This document shows, piece after piece, positions 12,616 to 18,969 of a stretch of 21,813 nucleotides of DNA. The notes under the pieces are model-generated. The model saw nothing but the letters and a program-made list of their open reading frames with translations. It was not told where the DNA came from and ran no database searches. The DNA comes from a virus. Each line of letters starts with the position of its first letter. Position 1 is the first letter of the stretch. The DNA is taken from IMG/VR virus record IMGVR_UViG_3300030098_000500, positions 1-21,813 of that record. The stretch is one strand, 5' to 3'. Position numbers and translations under genes: made by a program.

Positions 12616-13139
12616 TTATTCTTTCGGTTCTGCTGCCTGAACCAATCTTATTATCCGCAACAGCGATACATCTTCTTCAAGCAGTTGTGATGGCAAACAA
12701 CTATACCGTTGGCACAAATTGTCAATCAAAAGTGCTTGAGTTAATTCGACTGGCTCGTGTTCGCCAATTCCTCCAACATGCCCGTATCGTTGTGCGGCTT
12801 CGATAAATTTGCTGGCGGTTCCAAAACAAGGTCAGCCCACTTGCTGATAACAGCAGCGATCATTCTTGCAGGTGCGACCGCCAACGCATTTTCGCTATTT
12901 GCCGGAATTTCGTTTCCTTCATCATCTGTAAGGTTCCACGATTCAAGAACCTTGTCGCACCAAATCGTGTTTGCCTTAATTGAATCTTCAGTTTTTTCAG
13001 AAGCGACTAGCCGTTGAATTTCTAATACGATCTTCATCGGTAAATCTAATCGCGCCTTTATTTCCAAACCATCAAAGTCGGTTCCTTCAAACGAAATGTT
13101 TGCAACTCTAGCAGCTTGACTTAATTTGAATTTAGACAT
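12616..13139 (-). CDS. Tail assembly chaperone, -1 frameshift product (gpGT type)
   Basis: This is the long form made by slipping back one base at AAATTTA (12810-12804). It shares 112 residues with the short form, ending PPANL, and then continues in the -1 frame with IEAAQRYGHVGGIGEHEPVE, followed by LTQALLIDNLCQRYSCLPSQL, about 62 extra residues ending AEPKE at a TAA directly before the tape measure ATG. The extension has no start codon or binding site of its own. Its CQRYxCLPSxLLEE pattern is typical of the second chaperone domain in siphophages. By analogy with lambda G/GT, the long form recruits tube subunits while the short form coats the tape measure. Confidence 0.88.
12741..13139 (-). 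CDS. Tail assembly chaperone, short form (gpG type)
   Basis: This 132-residue protein begins MSKFKLSQAARVANISFEGT. A short beta portion (EIKARLDLPMKIVLEIQRLV) leads into helices (TEDSIKANTIWCDKVLESWNL, ARMIAAVISKWADLVLEPP). It ends 20 residues after the frameshift site, with a tail of PHNDTGMLEELANTSQSN. Size, order (tube - chaperone - tape measure) and the programmed frameshift all match the siphophage chaperone G. It is not expected in the finished virion. The start at 13139 has a good AGAGGAAT site 1-2 nt before the ATG region. Confidence 0.9.
   Translation of the reverse strand: MSKFKLSQAARVANISFEGTDFDGLEIKARLDLPMKIVLEIQRLVASEKTEDSIKANTIWCDKVLESWNLTDDEGNEIPANSENALAVAPARMIAAVISKWADLVLEPPANLSKPHNDTGMLEELANTSQSN
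12804..12810 (-). other. Programmed -1 ribosomal frameshift site
   Basis: The heptamer A AAT TTA lies in the zero frame as GCA AAT TTA, matching the X XXY YYZ rule with allowed re-pairing at both sites. The -1 frame is open from a stop ~40 nt upstream through to the TAA at 12616, giving the long chaperone. A related A AAU UUA site is used by Rous sarcoma virus. I do not see an obvious strong stem right after it, so a pseudoknot or weaker element may assist. Confidence 0.85.
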
Positions 13140-13156
13140 ATTCCTCTCGTCCTAAT

Positions 13157-13561
13157 TTATGCCCATGTTGGTACAGTACCGCCAGTTAGCACACCGGGAG
13201 CAGAGTAAGTTAATTCACCTGTTGCCGATCTACTCAAACTGTAATCAGTAAAGAAAGTCTCATTGGGTAGAGACTGCCCACTTACAGTGATGGTTACAGT
13301 TCGTGCGACTGATGTGCTGCTTACAGTTTTGAATACGTCATGGGACGCATTAGAACCATCGTTGAACACACCGTTGACACTTATCGAAAAATCGGCGAGA
13401 AGCAATAACCGCTCATTCGCAGACTTATCAATGCCAGTTACGTCCTGAGTGCCTCTTGGAATAGCAAAATCGAAGTTTGTTACATCATTCGATATTGTCC
13501 TTGCAGAGCCACCCGAATCGTCAATGGCTAATGCCATACCTAATCCAGATTCTTTTGCCAT
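13157..13561 (-). CDS. Tail tube-like protein, short paralogue
   Basis: This 134-residue protein shares a clear signature with the longer tube protein upstream: FAIPRGTQDVTGIDKSANERLLLLADFSISVNGVFND here, versus SSPRGVVDVTGINVSANDRLLTHSDGLISFSSFFND there. Both begin MAK..GLG. It is nearly all beta, as expected of the tail-tube fold, and ends soon after LSRSATGELTYSAPGVLTGG without the C-terminal domain of its paralogue. One copy probably forms the tube and the other a terminal ring or minor ring; which is which cannot be told from sequence. It lies just before the chaperone gene, and its start is preceded by AAAGGCTAACTA, which overlaps the upstream stop. Confidence 0.85.
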   Translation of the reverse strand: MAKESGLGMALAIDDSGGSARTISNDVTNFDFAIPRGTQDVTGIDKSANERLLLLADFSISVNGVFNDGSNASHDVFKTVSSTSVARTVTITVSGQSLPNETFFTDYSLSRSATGELTYSAPGVLTGGTVPTWA

Positions 13562-13564
13562 TAG

Positions 13565-13972
13565 TTAGCCTTTCAACCTATGTAGTTGTTCGCCCATTTC
13601 ATCGACCCATTGTGCATCTTCTCGCCTTGAGAATCCGCGTCCGTTATTAACGGTAAATATGTGGGGTCTGTCTAGGCTTTTCCTATGTAGTTCTCGTCTA
13701 AAACATTGCTGTCCTGCGTAGAAAAGAAATTCAACAGTGTTATCTTCTTTACGAGTCTCTTTATAACGCAATCCAGATTCATATTGAATCCATTGAATAT
13801 ATGGGTGACCAACAGGCAGAATTGTTTTCCACCCTTTCATGTAATGGTCACATTCTACCTCAGCGCATGTTGCTTCTCTAAAGTGAGTAGCAACAGGAGC
13901 AGATGATCTATATGTCGTTTGCAGTCCCGCGCCTGATAATGACGCTAAAGACGAGATTCGAGAATGAACCAC
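13565..13972 (-). CDS. Small Cys-containing protein of the tail tube cluster
   Basis: This 135-residue protein (GTG start at 13972) carries ATHFREATCAEVECDHYMKGWKTILPVG, RYKETRKEDNTVEFLFYAGQQCFR, and RKSLDRPHIFTVNNGRGFS. The succession C-x4-C...GW, then GQ.CF..., then LDRPxxFxV matches a small protein type I remember from beside the major tail gene of phages of Actinobacteria. The three Cys may bind metal. The GTG lies inside the upstream tube gene, an overlap of 65 nt in another frame; AAGGG about nine bases before supports it. The region from residue ~27 on is the conserved part, so a later start is possible. Function unknown. Confidence 0.75.
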   Translation of the reverse strand: MVHSRISSLASLSGAGLQTTYRSSAPVATHFREATCAEVECDHYMKGWKTILPVGHPYIQWIQYESGLRYKETRKEDNTVEFLFYAGQQCFRRELHRKSLDRPHIFTVNNGRGFSRREDAQWVDEMGEQLHRLKG

Positions 13973-14627
13973 TTGAAGCTACCCTTAGATACCTATTAAC
14001 TGTTCCGCTTGATGTTGCTCGTTCCGCAGTTCTGCCAGTTACATTTGTGAATGTAATCAAATCTGACCACGAACTGTCGTTTGTAGAGTGCTGCACTTTG
14101 ACCGTCGCTGTCCCAGAAGATAGCGAGAACGCTTGTATATACGCCTGAGAGCCATTTGAAGTCGATGCGCTGTTATCTACGCTCGCAGCGTTTGTTGCGC
14201 TGCTGTGCGTTGGCTTCCCTGCAAGTAAACTGATACCCCATTCCAATGGAGTTGCGTTACCTTCTAGCGATACAGAAAAGTTCAATCCACCATCAGCAGT
14301 TCTGCTTCCGTCGTAGTTGATTTGTTTTGCTACAAGACCGCAACCTGAATCACCCGCTGTACTTCCCATTAGGAATGTAGCAATCCTGTCTGTTGACGGG
14401 AGACTTGATAACGCTGCGTGCTGTTGCGATGCAGCATCGTTGAAGAAAGATGAAAAAGAGATAAGTCCATCAGAGTGCGTTAGCAGTCGATCATTCGCCG
14501 ATACATTAATACCAGTTACATCTACGACTCCACGAGGCGAAGATATACTATCTATCGCACCAACGTCACCGGATAAATCGAATCCTGCTACGTAAAGTTG
14601 ATTTCCAAGTCCAGTTGTTTTTGCCAT
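13908..14627 (-). CDS. Major tail tube protein with extra C-terminal domain
   Basis: This 239-residue protein begins MAKTTGLGNQLYVAGFDLSG. The tube-type part covers residues 1-~140, including SSPRGVVDVTGINVSANDRLL and GGLNFSVSLEGNATPLEWGISL. A linker GKPTHSSATNAASVDNSAST leads into a second beta domain (TATVKVQHSTNDSSWSDLITFTNVTGRTAERATSSGTVNRYLRV), a pattern found as a surface add-on of tail proteins and similar in style to the decoration-like protein at 16638. Such domains decorate the outside of the tail and may hold it to surfaces; this is inference. Tube proteins form stacked hexameric rings. It lies next to the tail-terminator-like gene. Confidence 0.85.
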   Translation of the reverse strand: MAKTTGLGNQLYVAGFDLSGDVGAIDSISSPRGVVDVTGINVSANDRLLTHSDGLISFSSFFNDAASQQHAALSSLPSTDRIATFLMGSTAGDSGCGLVAKQINYDGSRTADGGLNFSVSLEGNATPLEWGISLLAGKPTHSSATNAASVDNSASTSNGSQAYIQAFSLSSGTATVKVQHSTNDSSWSDLITFTNVTGRTAERATSSGTVNRYLRVASSGSFSNLVFSVIIRRGTANDI

Positions 14628-14632
14628 TTTAT

Positions 14633-15070
14633 TTAGGGAGCGATGCTCTCAGCCTCCAAATCTATTATTTCTAAATTGAATGAGCAGATTCGGAACGTAT
14701 TACCGCCAATGTCTGACCACCCGACAGACGCCAAAGAAATATCTAAATCAGTTATATTATCCGTTAAAGTGCTGTCCGCTGTGAACCCTGCCTGTACTGC
14801 ACGAACAGCGTCCCATATTTCTAGTTCTAGTTTTTCCCTTTGTTTCGCTCCTGATGGAACACGCCAGTAACACCGAACTGTCCATAGTTGCGTAACCATT
14901 ACATTGCCAAGTGTTTTTGTTTTTTCGCTTTCACCTGAGAACCAAGCTGCTGCTACTCTATCGCCTGACGGAATAGATAACGGTTCGCCGATTAGCACGA
15001 CTTGAAAATTTGGCGACGAGTTTGCTTCCAGTATCGCCTTGATTCTTGTTACTGCTCCTGACCTGCTCAA
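14633..15070 (-). CDS. Tail terminator / tail completion-like protein
   Basis: This is a 145-residue protein with an alpha/beta layout. It runs from an N-terminal helix (RIKAILEANSSPNFQVVLIGEP), through strands (RVAAAWFSGES, QLWTVRCYWRVP), a long helix (AKQREKLELEIWDAVRAVQAGF) and final strands (FRICSFNLEIIDLE). This order is that of tail terminators such as lambda gpU and related minor tail proteins, which cap the tail tube and join it to the head. The gene order gp10-like - this gene - tube supports it. The start codon is TTG, at 15070; GAGG seven bases upstream makes it credible, and TTGA overlaps the previous stop. Confidence 0.78.
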   Translation of the reverse strand: MSRSGAVTRIKAILEANSSPNFQVVLIGEPLSIPSGDRVAAAWFSGESEKTKTLGNVMVTQLWTVRCYWRVPSGAKQREKLELEIWDAVRAVQAGFTADSTLTDNITDLDISLASVGWSDIGGNTFRICSFNLEIIDLEAESIAP

Positions 15071-15468
15071 TCTATTGCCTCAGATATTGGTTTGGCAAAA
15101 TACTTATCTTTATCTTCACCTTCTAAACGCTTGTAAGCATTTCGGAACATACTGTAACCACGGAAGCTAGTTCGTGCATTTCGCGAACTTACTCCTTCAA
15201 CCCAACTCGCATAAACAACATTGGCTCCCTGTCTTGCTGCTCCTGCATCAATCTGTGCTTTTAGATCACTTACTAATTCGCCAGATACGGTTCGTCGTAA
15301 ATTACCTGTTACGACTCCATGACCTTTATATAGTTGATTTTTTACTCGTTCCTCAGTAACCAATGCCATTCGTTCAATGCCTTGATTGATTGCATCTTTT
15401 AAACGTTTATTTGCGTTAATATCGAATAATTTTCCCTTTACTTCGATTGTCGCTGATACATCAGACAT
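15067..15468 (-). CDS. HK97 gp10-like head-tail joining protein
   Basis: This 133-residue protein has the gp10 pattern: a short N-terminal strand (ATIEVKGKLFD), a helix of about 25 residues (KRLKDAINQGIERMALVTEERVKNQL), the mid motif GVVTGNLRRTVSGEL (S/TGxLRxS-like), the segment VVYASWVEGV, and a C-terminal region ending AKPISEAID. In related phages it forms the connector ring between head stopper and tail or helps tail completion. The gene overlaps the upstream connector gene by 8 nt and the downstream gene by 4 nt, so the three are probably co-translated. Confidence 0.85.
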   Translation of the reverse strand: MSDVSATIEVKGKLFDINANKRLKDAINQGIERMALVTEERVKNQLYKGHGVVTGNLRRTVSGELVSDLKAQIDAGAARQGANVVYASWVEGVSSRNARTSFRGYSMFRNAYKRLEGEDKDKYFAKPISEAID

Positions 15469-16387
15469 ATACAGGCAATTCCCGTCTATTTCTGTAATGA
15501 TCTAATCGTTTCAAAATAGCATTTTCTTCTCTTGAAGGATTGGTCATTGCCATTTCACCGCTACCAATCATCGTGGTCAATCCAGCATCACGACTGCGCC
15601 AATACGTCCTCGCTATATCCAAAGCAGCTTGGCTCACATCTTCTGGATAAATCCATCGGTAGTATGTCGCGCCACCACTGTGAGTGGCAGCCGTTGTCCC
15701 GTTCACTCCACGAATTACAGTTAGGTTATTTCCTGAAACTGCACTTACATACATCTGCTCCGTATCAACGACAATCGTATCGCCAACGTATGTTGTTGAC
15801 CCTGACGAAACGGAAACGCTTGTTGAGCTTGTACTACCTATTGCGTCAACTGTTGATATTGAAGATTTATCGTTCTGCCAACCCCACTCGCCAAGAATCG
15901 TCAAAGTCTGTTGTCCTGCGTCAAAACTTTTAGTTGTTTCTTCTTGCAGTTTTATAAGCGTCTTAGGTGAAGTGTTGTAAGGCTCTAATAAGAAATCGTT
16001 GCTAATGCCCTCTGAGAGCGTCGCAGAGGCTCCACGAGCGGTTCCGGTATAGGCAGTTACCGTTGTCGCTGATACAAGCCAGTCTGCGAGCCGTATGATA
16101 CCCGCACCTGACAGCTTGCTTGACCAATAATCAGGGAAGTCAATTATTTCATTTCCACTTGGCGTAAGCGCATCTGTTCTAAGCGCACCTCTACCAATGT
16201 CATACGTGTGAGTTTCAGTTCTTACTCCGAAACTTCTGCCCATGTAGTTATCAATCCGTTGTGACGCAGCATTTATTACGCGAGTGATCGGAGCCACATC
16301 TGTGTCCCAATCCGTAACGTGATCGGTTCCTGCTAGATAGGCTTTGAAATCATTTACGTTTGCGTAAAGATGATACGTCTGAACCAC
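15461..16387 (-). CDS. Head-tail connector (gp6-like adaptor) with inserted domain
   Basis: This is a 308-residue protein, longer than usual adaptors (~100-220). The N-terminal part has the pattern FKAYLAGTD, then VINAASQRIDNYMGRSFGV, typical of gp6-like adaptors that bind the portal. A Ser/Thr-rich stretch at about 175-245 (AIGSTSSTSVSVSSGSTTYVGDTIVV, EQMYVSAVSGNNLTVIRGVNGTTAATHSGG) looks like an inserted beta domain. The helix IYPEDVSQAALDIARTYWRSRDAGL and a basic C-terminus complete the adaptor. The start is GTG at 16387, with GAGGAC upstream at a loose spacing. It lies between the head genes and gp10-like gene, as expected. Confidence 0.8.
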   Translation of the reverse strand: MVQTYHLYANVNDFKAYLAGTDHVTDWDTDVAPITRVINAASQRIDNYMGRSFGVRTETHTYDIGRGALRTDALTPSGNEIIDFPDYWSSKLSGAGIIRLADWLVSATTVTAYTGTARGASATLSEGISNDFLLEPYNTSPKTLIKLQEETTKSFDAGQQTLTILGEWGWQNDKSSISTVDAIGSTSSTSVSVSSGSTTYVGDTIVVDTEQMYVSAVSGNNLTVIRGVNGTTAATHSGGATYYRWIYPEDVSQAALDIARTYWRSRDAGLTTMIGSGEMAMTNPSREENAILKRLDHYRNRRELPVYV

Positions 16388-16390
16388 TTT

Positions 16391-16585
16391 TTATTTGTCC
16401 TCTGTCGCCCCTGCGTTCTTCGTCGTAACGGACTTCTTTCGCTTTGTAGCGACTTTGCTTGTAACGCGAAAGTAATCGGAATACTTTTCTGCGCGAGCAG
16501 CGTCCATCTTATATTTTTCTCCAGTCGCATATTCATCGTCGCCTACTCTGCGACCCTCTATGCAAACCACATTTACTTGTGCCAT
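16391..16585 (-). CDS. Small head-module protein of unknown function
   Basis: This 64-residue protein has a short beta beginning (AQVNVVCIEGRRVGDDEYATGEKYKMD) and a helix AARAEKYSDYF. The strand VRVTSKV-like end then runs into a basic, probably disordered tail (TKRKKSVTTKNAGATEDK). Similar small proteins between capsid and connector genes occur in many siphophages, but no function is established that I know. The start at 16585 has a good GAGAGGTAAAC binding site, placed just after a strong hairpin that separates this gene from the decoration gene. Confidence 0.75.
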   Translation of the reverse strand: MAQVNVVCIEGRRVGDDEYATGEKYKMDAARAEKYSDYFRVTSKVATKRKKSVTTKNAGATEDK

Positions 16586-16600
16586 GTTTACCTCTCAAGT

Positions 16601-16630
16601 GGGTGACTCGCCCCGAAAGACGAGCCACCC
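16601..16630 (-). promoter_or_regulatory. Stable UUCG hairpin between head genes
   Basis: On the minus strand GGGTGGCTCGTCT-TTCG-GGGCGAGTCACCC makes a 13-bp stem with three G-U pairs and a UUCG loop. It begins 7 nt after the stop of the decoration-like gene and ends before the binding site of the next gene. It has no U-run, so termination is unlikely to be full; mRNA 3'-end protection or lowered downstream expression is more likely. Confidence 0.8.
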
Positions 16631-16637
16631 AACCCTA

Positions 16638-17027
16638 TTAGCTGCGAATGTCTTGGTCGCCTATTACTAGGACACCTTGAACCGCTGCTGCCGTTGCATT
16701 AGTTAGAACAGTTTTCACGAATGGCTTGCCATTAGGAATCTCAAAGTCAACTATTACAGTTGAGCCTGAGTCTCCACCTGCTTCCGTCATTTGAGTAATC
16801 GCTGCTCCTGTAATGTCTGCGTAAGAACCACCTGATGTAGCCGAAGCCTGTACTTTACAGTCAACAGTTCCAGAGGAAGAAATTACGCCTACTGTCACAA
16901 TCAATGCTGCTTTTGAGTAACCAGTCAGGTCAATCGCAGCAGACGTAGTAGCCCCTGCGGATTTACTAACCGGAGCCAATGCAACATTGATTCCTATTCG
17001 ATTTGAGAGTTGATTAAAGCGAGGCAT
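16638..17027 (-). CDS. Head decoration-like protein
   Basis: This 129-residue, beta-rich protein is placed directly after the major capsid gene. It includes KSAGATTSAAIDLTGYSKAALIVTVGVISSSGTVDCKVQASATSGGSYADITGAAITQMT and ends VQGVLVIGDQDIRS. Small Ala/Thr/Gly-rich beta proteins at this site often bind the capsid outside as decoration or cement proteins. I see no exact family motif. The start at 17027 has a perfect AGGAG site. An unstructured head-fibre role is also possible. The following hairpin would separate its probably abundant message from the next gene. Confidence 0.75.
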   Translation of the reverse strand: MPRFNQLSNRIGINVALAPVSKSAGATTSAAIDLTGYSKAALIVTVGVISSSGTVDCKVQASATSGGSYADITGAAITQMTEAGGDSGSTVIVDFEIPNGKPFVKTVLTNATAAAVQGVLVIGDQDIRS

Positions 17028-17036
17028 CAGAATCTC

Positions 17037-18341
17037 CTACTGAATCTTGAAGATTCGGAAAGCGTCCGCAAGTCCAACTCGACCGTCGTACCTTGATCGT
17101 GCAAAGAATCCAACTTGGTCATTTGCAACATAGATCGAGTCATCACGTCGCATTGACATGCCGATTCGGTCAATCAAGTAGTAATTAGAGAAGTCACCGA
17201 TTGCGCCGACTTCTTCGTTCGTTGCGATAGCTGCTGCGTTATCCCAACCTGTGCCGTCAAACAAAAGTGTCGGGCGACCAAGTAGTGTGTCAGCAGGAGC
17301 AGCAGTAAGTGAACCTTTTGACGATGTAACATCAAGAGTGTTTACCTGCTGCATGAAGCTGCTGGTTGTGGATATCGAAGCATTTGCTCGGAACTGAGCA
17401 GGTAGGTCGTAGTACCAAGTGTATATGTCGGCAATAGAAACCGCAGATGTTGAGTCTGTGTCCGTACCGTCAGTTGCGCTTGTCCTAAGTCCTTCTGCCT
17501 CTCCAGAACCGTCACCCTCGATCAATTGCTGATCTTCGTAACGACCCTGAGCCTCGCCAAAGATTTGAGCGAGAAGTGCAGGAAGGTTTACCGCTGAATC
17601 TTCAAGAAGTTCGTTGGATACCTTCACTGTTCCACCAGCCTTGCGAATGGTAAAAGTTACCTGTCCGACGGTTGGTGTGTTGTCACCGTAAGCAGCTTCC
17701 TCAGCAATAGCAGCCCAAGAGACTGAACCCATTGTTGGAAGGTAACCATCTTTCAATGACGTAGTAATTACAGTACAAGCAGGTCGGTGTACTCCACCCG
17801 GAACTCCGGTGTTGTGGATTACCTGAGTGCGGAAATCTTCTGGAACGAAGTAACCACCCTCGTTGTCTGTACCTTCTTGCATTGCTTTCAACTCATTAGA
17901 GTCGGCAGTCTGCCAAAACTTCTGAGCGTTTGGAGAGCGATCTCGGAACCACTTTACCCAAGTGTCCTTGTAGAAGGTTTCTTCTTCCTTCAAGTTCGCG
18001 CCCATCTGTTCCCGAACCCACGTTGGTTGAACAGCAGCAGGTAGACCCTTAACCCAGCTTGCTGGCTTATAGTCGTTGCGGTAGTCCTTACCCTCGTCGG
18101 CAGGGTTGTATATTTTTGCTTCCTCGTAACTCAACGGAACCGTATTAGTCGGTGTGTTGAAGTCACCTGAAAGCACTTCTAGCTTGCCTTTTTCAGCCTC
18201 AAGAGCATTAGCAGTCTCAACTTTAGAAACAGCGTCCTCTCTAGCTTTCTTGGCAGCTTCTACTTCGCCTTTTTCCAAAGCCTCGGTTGCAGTAGTTAGT
18301 GCAACACGCGCTTCTTCGCGAAGTTCATTCACCTTATCCAT
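17037..18341 (-). CDS. Major capsid protein, HK97 fold
   Basis: This 434-residue protein has an N-terminal coiled-coil delta-like domain (DKVNELREEARVALTTATEAL through ALEAEKGKLEVL, residues ~1-60) that would act as an internal scaffold and be removed by the protease. The HK97-type core begins near MQEGTDNEGGYFVPEDFRTQVIH at ~155 and continues with TVITTSLKDGYLPTM, AEEAAYGDNTPTVGQVTFTIRKAGGTVKVSNELLEDSAVNL, EDQQLIEGDGSGEAEGL (the usual E-loop/spine region) and a final domain DRIGMSMRRDDSIYVANDQVGFFARSRYDGRV. The order after protease and before decoration protein is standard. It overlaps the protease by 8 nt. Confidence 0.95.
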   Translation of the reverse strand: MDKVNELREEARVALTTATEALEKGEVEAAKKAREDAVSKVETANALEAEKGKLEVLSGDFNTPTNTVPLSYEEAKIYNPADEGKDYRNDYKPASWVKGLPAAVQPTWVREQMGANLKEEETFYKDTWVKWFRDRSPNAQKFWQTADSNELKAMQEGTDNEGGYFVPEDFRTQVIHNTGVPGGVHRPACTVITTSLKDGYLPTMGSVSWAAIAEEAAYGDNTPTVGQVTFTIRKAGGTVKVSNELLEDSAVNLPALLAQIFGEAQGRYEDQQLIEGDGSGEAEGLRTSATDGTDTDSTSAVSIADIYTWYYDLPAQFRANASISTTSSFMQQVNTLDVTSSKGSLTAAPADTLLGRPTLLFDGTGWDNAAAIATNEEVGAIGDFSNYYLIDRIGMSMRRDDSIYVANDQVGFFARSRYDGRVGLADAFRIFKIQ

Positions 18342-18969
18342 TGGTAAATGTCTCCAAGTCTAATTGTGCCTTTGTCAGTTCGATACTCTCACGCACCTTC
18401 TCTAATTCCGTGTCAGAGGCAACATCGGATTCTTCCGGTGTCGTGTCTGAGGCAGACTTTGAAGTGATAGTTTGAGTGTTTGGACTCGCGCCACGAAGTA
18501 CAGGCGATACCTCAACCCAATCTAGGTTTTCAATAACGCGTGCTTTCGTGCCGTCAGCCATTAGTTCAACTTCGTCAGCAAGTGACCGGAATCCCACCGA
18601 CCATTCTTTGACGCTGCCAAACTGCACATCGGCGAAGGCTTCTCGCCCTCGCTGAGTGTTCATATTGAATTGCATGATGGCTTTGAGTCTCCCCGTAGCC
18701 ATGCCTGTCGCTTCGTCAATTCCTAGCGTCACCGGAGCAGCATCTACTACCTTGCCCACTGGTGTGCTTTGATCGTGGAACCAAGCAACTGTTTGACCGC
18801 CTTTCATAATTGATTTACCGAAAGCGTCAATGTCGATTACTTCACCGTCGTGGTCAATGACTCCCATCGTATTAACAAATGCCTCAACGATGCCTTCAGA
18901 TTCATCAATCATTGTCGGTTCAGACTGATCTATTTTTCGGATAATAGTATCCGGTGCTGTTGCAACCAT
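18334..18969 (-). CDS. Prohead maturation protease (S78/U35 family)
   Basis: This 211-residue protein has the caudovirus protease pattern: GIVEAFVNTMGVIDHDGEVIDIDAFGKSI at residues 26-54, WFHDQSTPVGKV at 63-74 with probable catalytic His65, and SVKEWSVGF at 119-127 with probable catalytic Ser124. It cleaves scaffold and capsid delta domains inside the immature head. The Thr/Ser/Glu-rich region after ~170 (SKSASDTTPEESDVASDTELEKVRESIEL) followed by a helix could be a scaffolding-like tail. Start overlaps the portal stop by 1 nt, and it ends inside the capsid gene's first codons. Confidence 0.93.
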   Translation of the reverse strand: MVATAPDTIIRKIDQSEPTMIDESEGIVEAFVNTMGVIDHDGEVIDIDAFGKSIMKGGQTVAWFHDQSTPVGKVVDAAPVTLGIDEATGMATGRLKAIMQFNMNTQRGREAFADVQFGSVKEWSVGFRSLADEVELMADGTKARVIENLDWVEVSPVLRGASPNTQTITSKSASDTTPEESDVASDTELEKVRESIELTKAQLDLETFTNG

